Both the position numbers and the translations under genes were made by a program. From the NCBI GenBank assembly GCA_900215285.1, contig OCMG01000004.1:2092001-2156000 (forward strand): a stretch of 64,000 nucleotides of DNA, read 5' to 3'. The notes under the pieces were generated by a model. That model searched no databases. It saw only the letters and a program-made list of their open reading frames with translations, and was not told the origin of the DNA. Source of the DNA: Ensifer adhaerens. Lineage in GTDB: Bacteria > Pseudomonadota > Alphaproteobacteria > Rhizobiales > Rhizobiaceae. Shown here in pieces: positions 40,777 through 49,976 of this stretch; positions within the stretch are counted from its first letter, which is position 1; every line of letters starts with the position of its first letter.

Positions 40777-41796
40777 TCAGCGCGCCGGCTTGTAGAGCTG
40801 ATCGAAGATGCCGCCATCGCCGAAGAATTCGGGCTGCGCCTTCTTCCAGCCGCCGAAATCCTCGATGGTCGCCAGGTCGATCTTGGCGAAGCGCGCGATG
40901 TCTGCCGGATCTGCGGCCGATGGATCGTTCGGACGATAATAGTTCTTGGCGATCAGCTTCTGGGCTTCCGGCGAATAGAGATATTCGAGATAAGCCTCCG
41001 CCACCTTGGTCGTGCCGTGGGCATCGGTGTTGCCCCTGACGAGGGCGACCGGCGGTTCCGCCTTGATGGAGATCGAGGGCGAGACGATGCCGAAATTGTC
41101 GGCGCCCAGTTCGTCGAGCGCCAGATAGGCTTCGTTTTCCCAGGCAATGAGAACGTCGCCGAGACCGCGTTCGGCAAAGGTCTGGGTGGCGCCCCGCGCG
41201 CCGGTGTCGAGAACGGGCACGTGCTGGAAGAGCTTGGTGATATAGTCGCGAATCTTGGCGTCATCGCCGCCATAGGTCTTCTTGGCCCAGGCCCAGGCCG
41301 CCAGGAAGTTCCAACGTGCGCCGCCGGAAGTCTTGGGGTTGGGCGTGATGACCTGGACGTCGTCCTTGATCAGGTCGTTCCAGTCCTTGATGCCCTTCGG
41401 ATTGCCCTTTCGGACAAGGAAGACGATGGTGGACGTGTAGGGCGCGCTGTTCGCCGGAAGCAGCGTCTTCCAGTCGACTGGGATTTTCTTGGTTCTTTCG
41501 GCAATGGCATCGATATCGGCTTCCAGTGCCAGCGTCACCACATCGGCCTCCAGGCCGTCGATCACGGAGCGGGCCTGCTTGCCGGAGCCGCCATGCGACT
41601 GGTTGATCTTGATGTCCTCGCCGCCGGTCGCCTTCCAGTGCTTGGCGAAGAGCGCATTGTACTGCTTGTAGAACTCGCGCGTCGGGTCATAGGAGACGTT
41701 GAGGATCTCCTGTCCTGCATGTGCGGGGACGATCGGTCCCGTTGCAAGCGCAAGTGAGAAGACGATAAGTCCGGCCTTGAAAGTCTTGAGAACCAT
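40777..41796 (-). CDS. cysP: Periplasmic sulfate-binding protein
   Basis: 339 residues. Signal peptide 1-27 ends VPAHA. The mature protein starts with [16 protein letters not shown] and has the family's [20 protein letters not shown] segment, which lines the sulfate pocket, and [20 protein letters not shown]. It captures sulfate (or thiosulfate) for the CysTWA channel. First gene of the operon, downstream of a candidate operator at 41825-41843. Sbp versus CysP naming is a matter of convention. Confidence 0.95.
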   Translation of the reverse strand: MVLKTFKAGLIVFSLALATGPIVPAHAGQEILNVSYDPTREFYKQYNALFAKHWKATGGEDIKINQSHGGSGKQARSVIDGLEADVVTLALEADIDAIAERTKKIPVDWKTLLPANSAPYTSTIVFLVRKGNPKGIKDWNDLIKDDVQVITPNPKTSGGARWNFLAAWAWAKKTYGGDDAKIRDYITKLFQHVPVLDTGARGATQTFAERGLGDVLIAWENEAYLALDELGADNFGIVSPSISIKAEPPVALVRGNTDAHGTTKVAEAYLEYLYSPEAQKLIAKNYYRPNDPSAADPADIARFAKIDLATIEDFGGWKKAQPEFFGDGGIFDQLYKPAR

Positions 41797-41824
41797 GCGT
41801 GCCTCCTTTGTGTTCGTGATTAAA

Positions 41825-41843
41825 GTCTATAAAAGAAATAGAC
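41825..41843. promoter_or_regulatory. Inverted repeat upstream of cysP (candidate sulfur-regulator operator)
   Basis: Perfect arms GTCTAT (41825-41830) and ATAGAC (41838-41843) with a 7-bp A-rich spacer, 29 bp before the cysP start. The rest of the 41797-42129 spacer shows no other repeat; it also holds the start region of the divergent ClC gene. An Rrf2 or LysR-type regulator could bind here. Confidence 0.45.
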
Positions 41844-42129
41844 ATAGTCAATTTGGAAAAACCCTTACGCAAAACTCATTCCTTCTCATCGGTCGCAACG
41901 ATGAGCTTGTTCTCTCAACCGGGGAATTGTTGGAATGAACCCTGTGCGGGCTTCCGATCGACGTGAAATATTCTTTCTGGCGTTGCCACGTCAGGAAGGG
42001 GCGGCTATAGGGGGCGCGCACGCTGGCCCATGCGCATGCGTGCCGCGATCTTCGAGATCCGCGCTGACGCTTTAGGTCTTTGTTTTTTGCATGTCGTGAT
42101 CGCGAAATCGCTGCACAATTTTGCGCGAC

Positions 42130-43920
42130 ATGCCGAGGAGACGCCCGTTGCAGGTGCAGTCGCAGACAGCCTCCGCATATCTGTTGAGCCTCCGGGAGAG
42201 ACTTGTCCGGTTCCGGGAAATCTGGCTGCTGGGTCTGGCGGCGCTTTCGGGCGTGTTTGCCGGTGCGGTGGTAACGGCGATGAGCTGGGTCACGGCGCAT
42301 GCGCACAGCACCCTTTTCCAGATTCCGCTGAACGAACGGCTGAGCGGGCAGACCGCGCTTGCCTCGCCATGGCTTGCCCTCGTTCCCGTTGCAGGCGGAG
42401 CGATCATGGCGATCCTGGCGGCACTGTCGCGGCGGCTTTTCACGCGTCCACCCGTCGACCCCATTGAAGCCAATGCCTTGCATGGCGGGCGCATGTCGGT
42501 GCGCGAAAGTCTCATGGTGTCGATCCAGACCATGGTTTCAAGCAGCTATGGCGCCTCGGTCGGGCTGGAGGCCGGTTATACGCAGGCGAGTTCCGGCCTC
42601 GTGTCGCATGTGGCCGGTCGGCTGGGGTTGCGCCGTGCCGAGACCCGGACGCTCGTCGGTTGTGCAGCGGCTGGGGCCATTTCGGCAGCCTTCGGCGCGC
42701 CTTTGACGGGGGCCTTCTACGGATTTGAACTGATCATCGGCACCTACACGGTGTCGGCTGTCGCTCCGGTGATGACGGCGTCACTCGCCGCGAGCCTGAC
42801 GGCCAACTGGTTGGGGGCCGAGCAGAACCCGATCGAAATCGGCCTCACGCAGACGATGAGCGCGGCGGCTCTGGCCCCTTATCTCTTCCTGGGGATTCTT
42901 GGCGCTCTTGCCGCCGTCACGGTGATGCAGCTGGTGACGTCGACCGAAAATCTTTTCCGTCTTTCGCGCTGCCCGGTCTGGCTGCGGCCGATCGTCGGTG
43001 GCGGGATTGTGGGTCTCCTGGGGCTGATCTCGCCGCATGTCCTGTCCTCCGGCCACGGGGCGCTGCATCTCGATCTCGTGGGTGCCGCGACGTGGCAGAT
43101 GCTGGCGGTGCTGTTTGCACTGAAGCTTCTCGCTTCCGCAGTCTCGCTCGGTTCTGGCTTTCGTGGCGGCCTGTTTTTTGCCTCGCTGTATCTGGGCGCC
43201 ATTCTCGGCAAGGCGGTGGCGTTGGCGCTGGGGGAATTCGGGCTCGTCCACGGCTTTTCGCCGCTTTACGCTTCTCTTGTCGGCATGGCCTCGCTGGCCG
43301 TGGGCGTGGTGGGGGGGCCGCTCACCATGTCCTTCCTTGTGCTGGAGACGACACGCGATCTCGGAATCACGGGAGCCGTGCTGGTTGCCTCCATCGTTTC
43401 GGCCGTCGTTGTGCGCGAGACATTCGGCTACTCCTTCTCGACCTGGCGCCTCCACTTGCGTGGCGAGACCATCCGCAGCGCCCACGACGTCGGCTGGATG
43501 CGCAACCTGACGGTCGGCCGAATGATGCGCCCCGATGTGAAGACCGCGTCCGAAGCCCTGTCGCTTGCCGATTTCCGGGCGCAGTTTCCGCTGGGCGCCT
43601 CTCAGCGCGTGATCGCTGTCGACGCCAATGGCGGCTATGCCGGCATGGTAATCGTATCCGATGCCTATGCGCCCGAGATCGATCAGTCCGGAAAGACGAG
43701 CGTCGCAGACCTTGCGCGCAACCGTGACATCATGCTCATGCCCTTCATGAATGCGCGCGAGGCCGCGCAGACCTTCCAGATTGCCCATGCCGAAGAACTT
43801 GCCGTGGTGGACAGCCTGTCGAGCAAGAAGGTGATGGGGCTGCTGACCGAGCAACACCTCCTTCGCCGCTACGCCGAAGAGCTGGACAAAGCGCGCCGCG
43901 ACCTGACGGGCGAGGGATAG
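42130..43920 (+). CDS. ClC-type chloride channel/antiporter with C-terminal CBS pair
   Basis: 596 residues from the ATG at 42130, which lacks a good ribosome site. A TTG at 42148, seven bases after GAGGAG, may be the true start. The voltage-CLC membrane domain covers about 30-440 (helices, AAAGAISAAFGAPLTGAFYG). The gating-glutamate motif is GLEAG in place of GREGP, keeping the Glu. The GxFxP filter motif is altered to GGLFFAS. CBS-like modules follow (about 460-585, NLTVGRMMRPDV and VVDSLSSKKVMGLLTEQHLL). It moves chloride or another anion across the inner membrane; the substrate may differ given the filter changes. Confidence 0.88.
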   Translation: MPRRRPLQVQSQTASAYLLSLRERLVRFREIWLLGLAALSGVFAGAVVTAMSWVTAHAHSTLFQIPLNERLSGQTALASPWLALVPVAGGAIMAILAALSRRLFTRPPVDPIEANALHGGRMSVRESLMVSIQTMVSSSYGASVGLEAGYTQASSGLVSHVAGRLGLRRAETRTLVGCAAAGAISAAFGAPLTGAFYGFELIIGTYTVSAVAPVMTASLAASLTANWLGAEQNPIEIGLTQTMSAAALAPYLFLGILGALAAVTVMQLVTSTENLFRLSRCPVWLRPIVGGGIVGLLGLISPHVLSSGHGALHLDLVGAATWQMLAVLFALKLLASAVSLGSGFRGGLFFASLYLGAILGKAVALALGEFGLVHGFSPLYASLVGMASLAVGVVGGPLTMSFLVLETTRDLGITGAVLVASIVSAVVVRETFGYSFSTWRLHLRGETIRSAHDVGWMRNLTVGRMMRPDVKTASEALSLADFRAQFPLGASQRVIAVDANGGYAGMVIVSDAYAPEIDQSGKTSVADLARNRDIMLMPFMNAREAAQTFQIAHAEELAVVDSLSSKKVMGLLTEQHLLRRYAEELDKARRDLTGEG

Positions 43921-43996
43921 GACCGGGTGCGGAACATTCCCCTTCTGCAGGCGTTGTCGGTTCCGACAAAGCAAAAATGAAAGGGACGCCGAGGGC

Positions 43997-44863
43997 ATGC
44001 AGAACGGGCTTCAGAACATTGTCGATTACGCCAATATCGACTACCCACGTCTCCAGGCGCTCCTGATACAATATACGCTGTCGATCGTCGGGGCGGTTGT
44101 CATCCTGATCGTGGGCTGGCTTCTGACCCAGCTCCTTGGCCGATGGACCTATGCGGCCCTGTCGCGTGTCCGCGGACTGGACACGACGATCGCCGGCTTT
44201 GCCTCGAATTTCGTGCGCTACTTCCTGATGGTCATGGTGATCGTCATGGTTCTGGGGCAGTTCGGCGTCCAGACGGCATCGATCATCGCCGCTCTCGGCG
44301 CTGCCGGTCTCGCCATCGGCCTGGCGCTGCAGGGAACGCTCCAGAACATTGCCGCCGGGATCATGCTGCTCATCTTGAGGCCGTTCCGGGTGGGAGACTA
44401 TATCGAGACAGGCGCGGTATCGGGCGTCGTACAATTCATCGGCATCTTCACCACCGAGTTCAAGACGCCCGATGGGATGTATCGAGTCGCGCCCAACTCG
44501 CTGCTCTGGAATGTGCAGATCACCAATTTCAGCCGCATGCCGACACGTCGTTACGACTTCACGATCGGTATCGGTTACGAGGACGATATCGACAAGGCCT
44601 CGGATATCATGCTCGGCCTCGTGCGCGACGACAAACGCGTGCTTGCCGATCCGCCTCCGGAAACCTTTGTCAACGAGTTGGCCGAAAGCGCCGTAACGAT
44701 CACCCTGCGCTACTGGACGCGCGCTGCCGATTTCTGGCCAACCAGCCGCGACGTCACCAAGAACGCCAAGATTGCGTTCGATAAGGCCGGCATCAACATT
44801 CCATTCCCGCAGGTGCAATATTCCGGCACCGTGGAAACGGTGCCGAAGGCGCCCAAGTCGTAA
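43997..44863 (+). CDS. MscS-type small-conductance mechanosensitive channel
   Basis: 288 residues. Three hydrophobic segments (about 28-125); the pore helix is GAAGLAIGLALQGTLQNIAA, with the Gly/Ala packing of MscS TM3. The cytoplasmic beta and vestibule domains follow (about 130-275), with FRVGDYIETGAVSGVVQFI and PNSLLWNVQITNFSR. It opens on membrane tension during osmotic downshift. It lies 76 bp after the ClC gene and only four bases from the stop of the converging ABC operon. Confidence 0.94.
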   Translation: MQNGLQNIVDYANIDYPRLQALLIQYTLSIVGAVVILIVGWLLTQLLGRWTYAALSRVRGLDTTIAGFASNFVRYFLMVMVIVMVLGQFGVQTASIIAALGAAGLAIGLALQGTLQNIAAGIMLLILRPFRVGDYIETGAVSGVVQFIGIFTTEFKTPDGMYRVAPNSLLWNVQITNFSRMPTRRYDFTIGIGYEDDIDKASDIMLGLVRDDKRVLADPPPETFVNELAESAVTITLRYWTRAADFWPTSRDVTKNAKIAFDKAGINIPFPQVQYSGTVETVPKAPKS

Positions 44864-44867
44864 GAAC

Positions 44868-45932
44868 TCAGTTCGGAATCACCAGCACGTCCGACGCCTT
44901 GAAATGCGCCGTGGCGATCTCGCCGATCTGCGGCGGCTGAAGACCGGGATTGTTGAACATGTCGAACGAGACCTGCTGACCTTCCACATCCATGCGGGTG
45001 CGGATGACGGAGCCGAGGAAGTTGACGCTGGTGACCCGACCATCGATGGCAACGTCGCTCGAGGCCGATCGGGAAAGTGAAATTGCTTCCGGTCGAAGCG
45101 CCACAGTAATGGCTGCGCCGTCGCTCGCGCCATTCAGGTTGACCGGGGGAATGGTGATGCTGCGGCCGGCGACGCGGACGGTCGCGGCCTGGCCGTTTTC
45201 CACCTTTGCCTCCAGGATGTTCAGCGTGCCGACGAAGCCGGCGACGAAACGCGTCGCGGGCTTGTTGTAGATGTCTGACGGCGTTCCGATCTGGTCGGCG
45301 ATGCCGGCATTCATGACGACGATGCGGTCGGAGATGGACAGCGCTTCTTCCTGATCATGGGTCACGAATATCGTGGTGATGCCGAGCTTTCGCTGAATGG
45401 CGCGGATTTCCTCGCGCAGCGACACGCGGATCTTGGCGTCGAGCGCCGAGAGCGGTTCGTCGAGGAGAAGCACCTTCGGCTTGTTGGCGAGCGCGCGGGC
45501 GAGCGCAACGCGCTGCTGCTGACCACCCGACATCTGATAGGGATAGCGGTCGGCGAGATGGCCGAGATGGATCAGGTCCAGCATTTCCTTCACACGGGCG
45601 TCGATCTCCGTCTTGGACGCGCCGGCAACCTTGAGGCCGAAGGCGACGTTCTCGGCGACCGTCATGTTGGGGAAGAGGGCGTAGGCCTGGAAGACCATGC
45701 CGATGTTGCGCTTGTTGGGCTTCAGGCCGTTCTGGTCGACGCCGCCGATCTTGATCGTGCCGCCGGTCGGGTTTTCGAAACCGGCGATCATACGCAGCAC
45801 GGTCGTCTTGCCGCAGCCCGATGGCCCGAGGAAGGAGACGAATTCGCCTTCATCGATCGACATGTTGAAATCGTGGACCACCTTGACGATGCCGAAGGAC
45901 TTCTGGACGTGGGAGAGTTCGAGATAGGACAT
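44868..45932 (-). CDS. Polyamine-type ABC transporter ATP-binding protein
   Basis: 354 residues from the ATG at 45932 (AGGT eight bases upstream); a longer open frame runs antisense through the permease gene. Walker A GPSGCGKTT, Q-loop FQAYALFPN, signature [15 protein letters not shown], Walker B VLLLDEPLSALD, His in [15 protein letters not shown] domain ends the protein (about 275-350). It belongs to the PotA/FbpC type of importer. Last gene of the operon, eight bases after the second permease gene. Substrate is inferred from the neighbouring catabolic genes. Confidence 0.93.
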   Translation of the reverse strand: MSYLELSHVQKSFGIVKVVHDFNMSIDEGEFVSFLGPSGCGKTTVLRMIAGFENPTGGTIKIGGVDQNGLKPNKRNIGMVFQAYALFPNMTVAENVAFGLKVAGASKTEIDARVKEMLDLIHLGHLADRYPYQMSGGQQQRVALARALANKPKVLLLDEPLSALDAKIRVSLREEIRAIQRKLGITTIFVTHDQEEALSISDRIVVMNAGIADQIGTPSDIYNKPATRFVAGFVGTLNILEAKVENGQAATVRVAGRSITIPPVNLNGASDGAAITVALRPEAISLSRSASSDVAIDGRVTSVNFLGSVIRTRMDVEGQQVSFDMFNNPGLQPPQIGEIATAHFKASDVLVIPN

Positions 45933-45940
45933 GAAGGACC

Positions 45941-46738
45941 TCAACGCGCGCCAGCGGCGCCCTTTTGCAGGCGGGTGGTGATATTGATGAGAATGATCGA
46001 AACCCAGGTCATGGCAAAGGCGATCATGGCGAGCGCCGGCGGCTCGTAGGCCCGGTTCGCGCCGATCAGCGCGAGATAGGGACCGAAAGCGGGCCGGTTG
46101 AGAAGCGACGGCATCGTATACTCGCCGACAGCAATCGCGAAGGTGATGAAGGCGCCGGACAGTACGCCTGTCAGCACATTGGGAAAGATGCACCTGAAAA
46201 GGATGGTCGGCCAGCTCGCACCGAGACTTTCCGCCGCTTCGGTCAGGACCGCGACGTCGATCGTCCGCATTGCGGTGTCGACCGCGCGGTACATGTAGGG
46301 CAGCGACATGGTCATGAAGCCGAAGACCAGAAGCGCGTTTGCGCCCGTGTCCGTATTGGTCAACGGCAGCCAGGACGACGAATTGTAGAGGCGCAGGTAG
46401 CCGAAGATGATGACGATGGCCGGCACGACAAGCGGCAGCAGCGTGACGAATTCCACCACGGGCCTGAGATAGGGCATGCGCAGCCGAACCCAATAGGCCG
46501 TCGGCACGATCAGCAACGCGCCGATGGCGATGGTGATCAGCGCCATGACCACCGAATAGCTGAAGGTCGAGGCGAAGCGCTCGTCGGAAAAGACCGAGCG
46601 GTAGGCGTCAAAGGAATAGGTGCCGCGCCGCATGCGCAACGAAAACTCGAACGTCGCGGCCAACGGCAGGATGAAATAGACCACGGCGATGAAGACGGCG
46701 AGCCAGGACCAGAATTTTTTGGCCGTCATTTCTGCCAC
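45941..46738 (-). CDS. ABC transporter permease (PotC-like)
   Basis: 265 residues with six helices. The EAA loop reads EAAESLGASWPTILFRCIFP with the conserved EAA and Gly. Topology and length match PotC-like inner-membrane subunits of polyamine and related importers. Its start overlaps the first permease gene by 13 bases, so the two are coupled and form the heterodimeric channel. Confidence 0.92.
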   Translation of the reverse strand: MAEMTAKKFWSWLAVFIAVVYFILPLAATFEFSLRMRRGTYSFDAYRSVFSDERFASTFSYSVVMALITIAIGALLIVPTAYWVRLRMPYLRPVVEFVTLLPLVVPAIVIIFGYLRLYNSSSWLPLTNTDTGANALLVFGFMTMSLPYMYRAVDTAMRTIDVAVLTEAAESLGASWPTILFRCIFPNVLTGVLSGAFITFAIAVGEYTMPSLLNRPAFGPYLALIGANRAYEPPALAMIAFAMTWVSIILINITTRLQKGAAGAR

Positions 46739-47598
46739 CTTTCGGCGCGCATGCGCAGCCAGATGTAGATGAAGTTGGAAATGCCGGTGATCACCACCAT
46801 GCCGAAGGCGACCGCATAGCCGAGGTTCGGATTGTGCAGCACGTCACCGCGGATCTGCGCGAAGAGCACGATCGGCACGATGTTCAGCGAGGAGCCGGTG
46901 AGCGCCACGGCCGTTGCAACCGCGCCAAAGGCGTTCGCGAACAGCAACAGTAGCGTGCCGAAGACGCTCGGCCAGAGGATCGGGATCACGACCATGCGCC
47001 AGTACTGCCAGGGGCTCGCGCCCAGAATGCTGGCCGCTTCCGCCCATTCGCGCTTCAGACCGTCGAGCGCCGGCGTGATGATCAGCACCATCAGCGGGAT
47101 CTGGAAATACATGTAGGTCAGCGTCAGCCCGAGGAAGCTCAGGAGGTTGAAGCCGGTGGCGTAGAGATTGAAGCCGAAGACGTCGCGCAGGATGATGGTG
47201 ACGAGGCCGAGACGGCCGAGCGTCGCGAGAAACGCAAAGGCGAGGGGAACGCCCGCGAAGTTGGAGGCCACGCCGCAGAAGGTCAGCATGGCGGAGCGCA
47301 CCCAGGAGGGGAGACTACCCAGCGAGATCGCAGCGGCGATCGCAAAACCGATGATCGCGCCACCGACGGCGGATGCCGCAGAAATCTTGATGGAAATGAC
47401 GTAGGCAGCAAGGATGTTCGGCTGGAACAGGTCGATGAGGTTCTGCAGCGTCAGATTGCCGTTCGGATCGAGGAAGGCGCCGCTCACCAGATAAACGGTG
47501 GGCGCGATCAGGAACATGACCGCAAAGATGGCGAAGGGCGCGATGCCCAGCCAATCCGTGATCAATCGCCTGTTGAGGAGAGGTTGCGTTGCTGCCAT
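46726..47598 (-). CDS. ABC transporter permease (PotB-like)
   Basis: 290 residues, six helices, EAA loop EWAEAASILGASPWQYWRMV. The long first periplasmic loop (SGAFLDPNGNLTLQNLIDLF) is typical of PotB-like subunits. It lies 91 bases downstream of the binding-protein gene, with a stable intercistronic hairpin (47644-47671) between them, and overlaps the next permease gene. Confidence 0.92.
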   Translation of the reverse strand: MAATQPLLNRRLITDWLGIAPFAIFAVMFLIAPTVYLVSGAFLDPNGNLTLQNLIDLFQPNILAAYVISIKISAASAVGGAIIGFAIAAAISLGSLPSWVRSAMLTFCGVASNFAGVPLAFAFLATLGRLGLVTIILRDVFGFNLYATGFNLLSFLGLTLTYMYFQIPLMVLIITPALDGLKREWAEAASILGASPWQYWRMVVIPILWPSVFGTLLLLFANAFGAVATAVALTGSSLNIVPIVLFAQIRGDVLHNPNLGYAVAFGMVVITGISNFIYIWLRMRAERWQK

Positions 47599-47643
47599 GC
47601 GATCCCCAGTTTTTATTCTGGCCCCTGACGGGCTTTTTTTGAT

Positions 47644-47671
47644 CGGCTCCCCCGGTTGCCCGGGGAAGCCG
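47644..47671 (-). other. Intercistronic stem-loop between binding-protein and permease genes
   Basis: On the minus strand a 12-bp stem (one G-U pair) CGGCTTCCCCGG/CCGGGGGAGCCG closes on a GCAA tetraloop (GNRA type). It is followed by an A-run, not a T-run, so it is unlikely to terminate. Such stems commonly protect the upstream binding-protein mRNA from 3' decay. Confidence 0.7.
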
Positions 47672-47689
47672 CATTTTCAGGCTCGGGCC

Positions 47690-48793
47690 TTACTTGACGT
47701 TGGCGCCGACGACCTTGTCCCAGCCTTCGGTGATCGTCTTCTTGTAGGCAGCCTGTTCTTCGAGCGTCGGGAAGATGGCCTTGGCATAGGCTTCAGCCGG
47801 CGGCAGCTTGGCGAGCAGTTCAGCCGGGATCTTGCCGGCCTTTGCCATCGCGTTGAAGCGGATCGGGTGGCAGAAGCCCTTCAGCCATTCGATCTGACCT
47901 TCGTCGGAATAGAGGTATTCCATCCAGAGCTTGGCAGCGTTCGGGTGCGGGGCATAGGCCGAGATCGCCTGAACGTAAACGCCGGCAACGACGCCGGAGG
48001 CCGGAACGACGACCTGGTAGGGCGGGTTGCCCTTGAGGCTTTCGCCCCAGCTCATGGCGTTATAGTCCCAGGCGGCGATGATCGGCGTCGTGCCTTGCGC
48101 GAACGGAGCGGCCTTGCCGATGACCGGAACGAAGTTGCCGGCCGCGTTCAGGCTCTTGAAGAACTCGAGGCCGGCGTCGCCAGCCTTGGCAACGTCGCCA
48201 TTGGCGGCGGAAAGACCAGCGGCGAAGACGCCGGAGATGGCCTGGTTTGCCTGGCGCGGGTCACCGGCAAGGGCAACCATGTTGGCATATTCCGGCTTCT
48301 GCAGGTCGGCCCAGTCCTTGGGTACGTTCTTGACGAGGTCCTTGTTCACGAAGAGCGACATGACGCCATAATAGTCACCATACCAGTAACCATCGGCATC
48401 CTTGGCGTTGTCCGGAATTTCACCCCAGGTGGAAACCTTGTAAGGCTGGATCAGGCCGTCCTTCTTGGCCTGCGGGCCGAAGGAGAGACCGACGTCGATC
48501 ACGTCGGGAGCCTGCGGGCCGGTGTTGCCCTTGTTGGCCTTGATGGCTTCGATTTCGTCACCCGAACCGGCATCGGGGTTCAGCTCGTTGACCGCAATGC
48601 CGTACTTCTTCTTGAAGCCTTCGATTGCGCCGCCGTAGTTGCACCAGTCGTGCGGAAGCGCGATCGTGGTCAGCGTGCCTTCCTTCTTGGCTGCTGCAAC
48701 GAGATCTTCCATGGCGCCGGCCTGTGCGACGCCGGAAGCTGCGATGGCAATCGCCGTCGTCAGCGACAGGACTTTCAGAGACGTCTCGATCAT
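47690..48793 (-). CDS. Periplasmic substrate-binding protein of the polyamine-type ABC importer
   Basis: 367 residues from the ATG at 48793 (AGGAG seven bases upstream). Signal peptide about 1-25 (SGVAQA). Family: type II solute-binding protein, PotD/PotF/iron-type superfamily, with GTLTTIALPHDWCNYGGAIE and VNKDLVKNVPKDWADLQKPE. Two Cys in the mature part (WCNY and FCHPIRF). Substrate not evident from sequence; neighbours with an amine ligase and alcohol/aldehyde dehydrogenases point to an amine or amino alcohol. First gene of the transport operon. Confidence 0.9.
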   Translation of the reverse strand: MIETSLKVLSLTTAIAIAASGVAQAGAMEDLVAAAKKEGTLTTIALPHDWCNYGGAIEGFKKKYGIAVNELNPDAGSGDEIEAIKANKGNTGPQAPDVIDVGLSFGPQAKKDGLIQPYKVSTWGEIPDNAKDADGYWYGDYYGVMSLFVNKDLVKNVPKDWADLQKPEYANMVALAGDPRQANQAISGVFAAGLSAANGDVAKAGDAGLEFFKSLNAAGNFVPVIGKAAPFAQGTTPIIAAWDYNAMSWGESLKGNPPYQVVVPASGVVAGVYVQAISAYAPHPNAAKLWMEYLYSDEGQIEWLKGFCHPIRFNAMAKAGKIPAELLAKLPPAEAYAKAIFPTLEEQAAYKKTITEGWDKVVGANVK

Positions 48794-48848
48794 GTTCTTC
48801 TCCTCTTGGATGCCGGCGGTCTGCCGCACGGTTGTCGGTCGAATATTG

Positions 48849-48860
48849 GTTATGCATAAC
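48849..48860. promoter_or_regulatory. Perfect 12-bp palindrome upstream of the ABC binding-protein gene
   Basis: GTTATGCATAAC is fully self-complementary, 56 bases before the binding-protein start. It fits an operator for the adjacent MurR/RpiR regulator or another factor. Confidence 0.45.
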
Positions 48861-48868
48861 GTTTGTGT

Positions 48869-48887
48869 GACAGGCGGAAACCCTGTC
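48869..48887 (-). other. Inverted repeat at the 3' end of the MurR/RpiR gene
   Basis: GACAGG (48869-48874) and CCTGTC (48882-48887) with a 7-bp spacer, seven bases beyond the regulator stop. It could be a weak terminator or a second operator half; no T-run follows. Confidence 0.35.
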
Positions 48888-48893
48888 CTAAGG

Positions 48894-49823
48894 TCAATTC
48901 TGCTGCTTCCCCCGCTTTTCCCTTCTGATTGGTCTCCTGAACAGGCTCGTCGTATCGAAAAGCTCCTCCAGGTCACTCATGCGTTCGCGCGTCGAATCCC
49001 AGTTGGCGCTCTGCACAGCCTCGATCAGCGCCTCCACGAGCACCAGGGTCATCACCGAGGAATCCCAGGCGGAGGGCACTTCTATATTCAGGCGAAAGAC
49101 GACCTTGGCATGCTTGACGATGGGCGAGCCCCAGGTGTCGGTAAACAGGATGATGAAGATCCCGCGCTCCGCAGCGATCTTCGCCATGGTCTCCATTTCC
49201 TGCTCGTAGCGACGGATATCGAAGAGCACGAGAATGTTGCCGGGTCGCATGTTCAAGACATACTGCGGCCACGTGCTTCGGTTCGTCGAAATCAGCGTGA
49301 CCCCGGAGCGGATGACCTGCAGATGGGTGAAGAAATAATCGGCCAGGGCGTGCGTGATGCGACCGCCGGCCAGGTAGACCGGCTTCTTGCGGTTCGAGAG
49401 TTCGGCTGCGGCGCGGTCGAAATCCGGAATCGAAATATGCGCGAGACTGTCGCGCATGTTTGCGACGACGGCATCTGCGAAGCGGTTGAGAATATGCGTT
49501 CCCGGTGCATTGGTCGCCCAGCGGTCATGCTTGGAAATGGGGTTGGAAATGGTTTCTTCCAGTTCCTGGTGCAAGCGCGACTGAAAATCCGGAAAGCCTG
49601 AAAAGCCGAGCTTCTGCACCATGCGCACGACGGTCGGCGTCGAAACACGCGCGTTTTCCGCCAGCGCCGTTATCGAGACGAGGCCGGAGACGGGATAGTT
49701 GTCGAGAAGCGTTTCCGCCAATTGCCTCTCGGCCCGCGTGAGCGTGTCGTAGCTCGCGCCGATGATGTCCGAAACTGTTTTCAAGTTTCCGGTCAAAGCT
49801 ATGTTCACCCTCTGGCAAAGCAC
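48894..49823 (-). CDS. MurR/RpiR family transcriptional regulator
   Basis: 309 residues from a GTG at 49823; an in-frame GTG five codons later is an equal candidate. N-terminal HTH_6 domain (about 15-90, SITALAENARVSTPTVVRMV then QKLGFSGFPDFQ) and a C-terminal SIS domain (about 135-270, KPVYLAGGRITHALADYFFT). SIS domains usually bind phosphosugars, but rhizobial members also control amine and amino-acid catabolism. It lies between the importer operon (same strand) and the divergent catabolic genes, and is the likely regulator of both. Confidence 0.9.
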   Translation of the reverse strand: MLCQRVNIALTGNLKTVSDIIGASYDTLTRAERQLAETLLDNYPVSGLVSITALAENARVSTPTVVRMVQKLGFSGFPDFQSRLHQELEETISNPISKHDRWATNAPGTHILNRFADAVVANMRDSLAHISIPDFDRAAAELSNRKKPVYLAGGRITHALADYFFTHLQVIRSGVTLISTNRSTWPQYVLNMRPGNILVLFDIRRYEQEMETMAKIAAERGIFIILFTDTWGSPIVKHAKVVFRLNIEVPSAWDSSVMTLVLVEALIEAVQSANWDSTRERMSDLEELFDTTSLFRRPIRREKRGKQQN

Positions 49824-49976
49824 GCCGCAAATCTCTGCGGTCTGATCCCCACCGTTCTTATGCGTCGCCGGCGATTTCAGGCTGTCTCCAGCCCTTCAAA
49901 CGTCACCCGCCGATCTGATGCCGGCATTGTCACAATTCTAAGCGCAGGTGGGGCGGGCGAGTCAACGCGCATTTTC

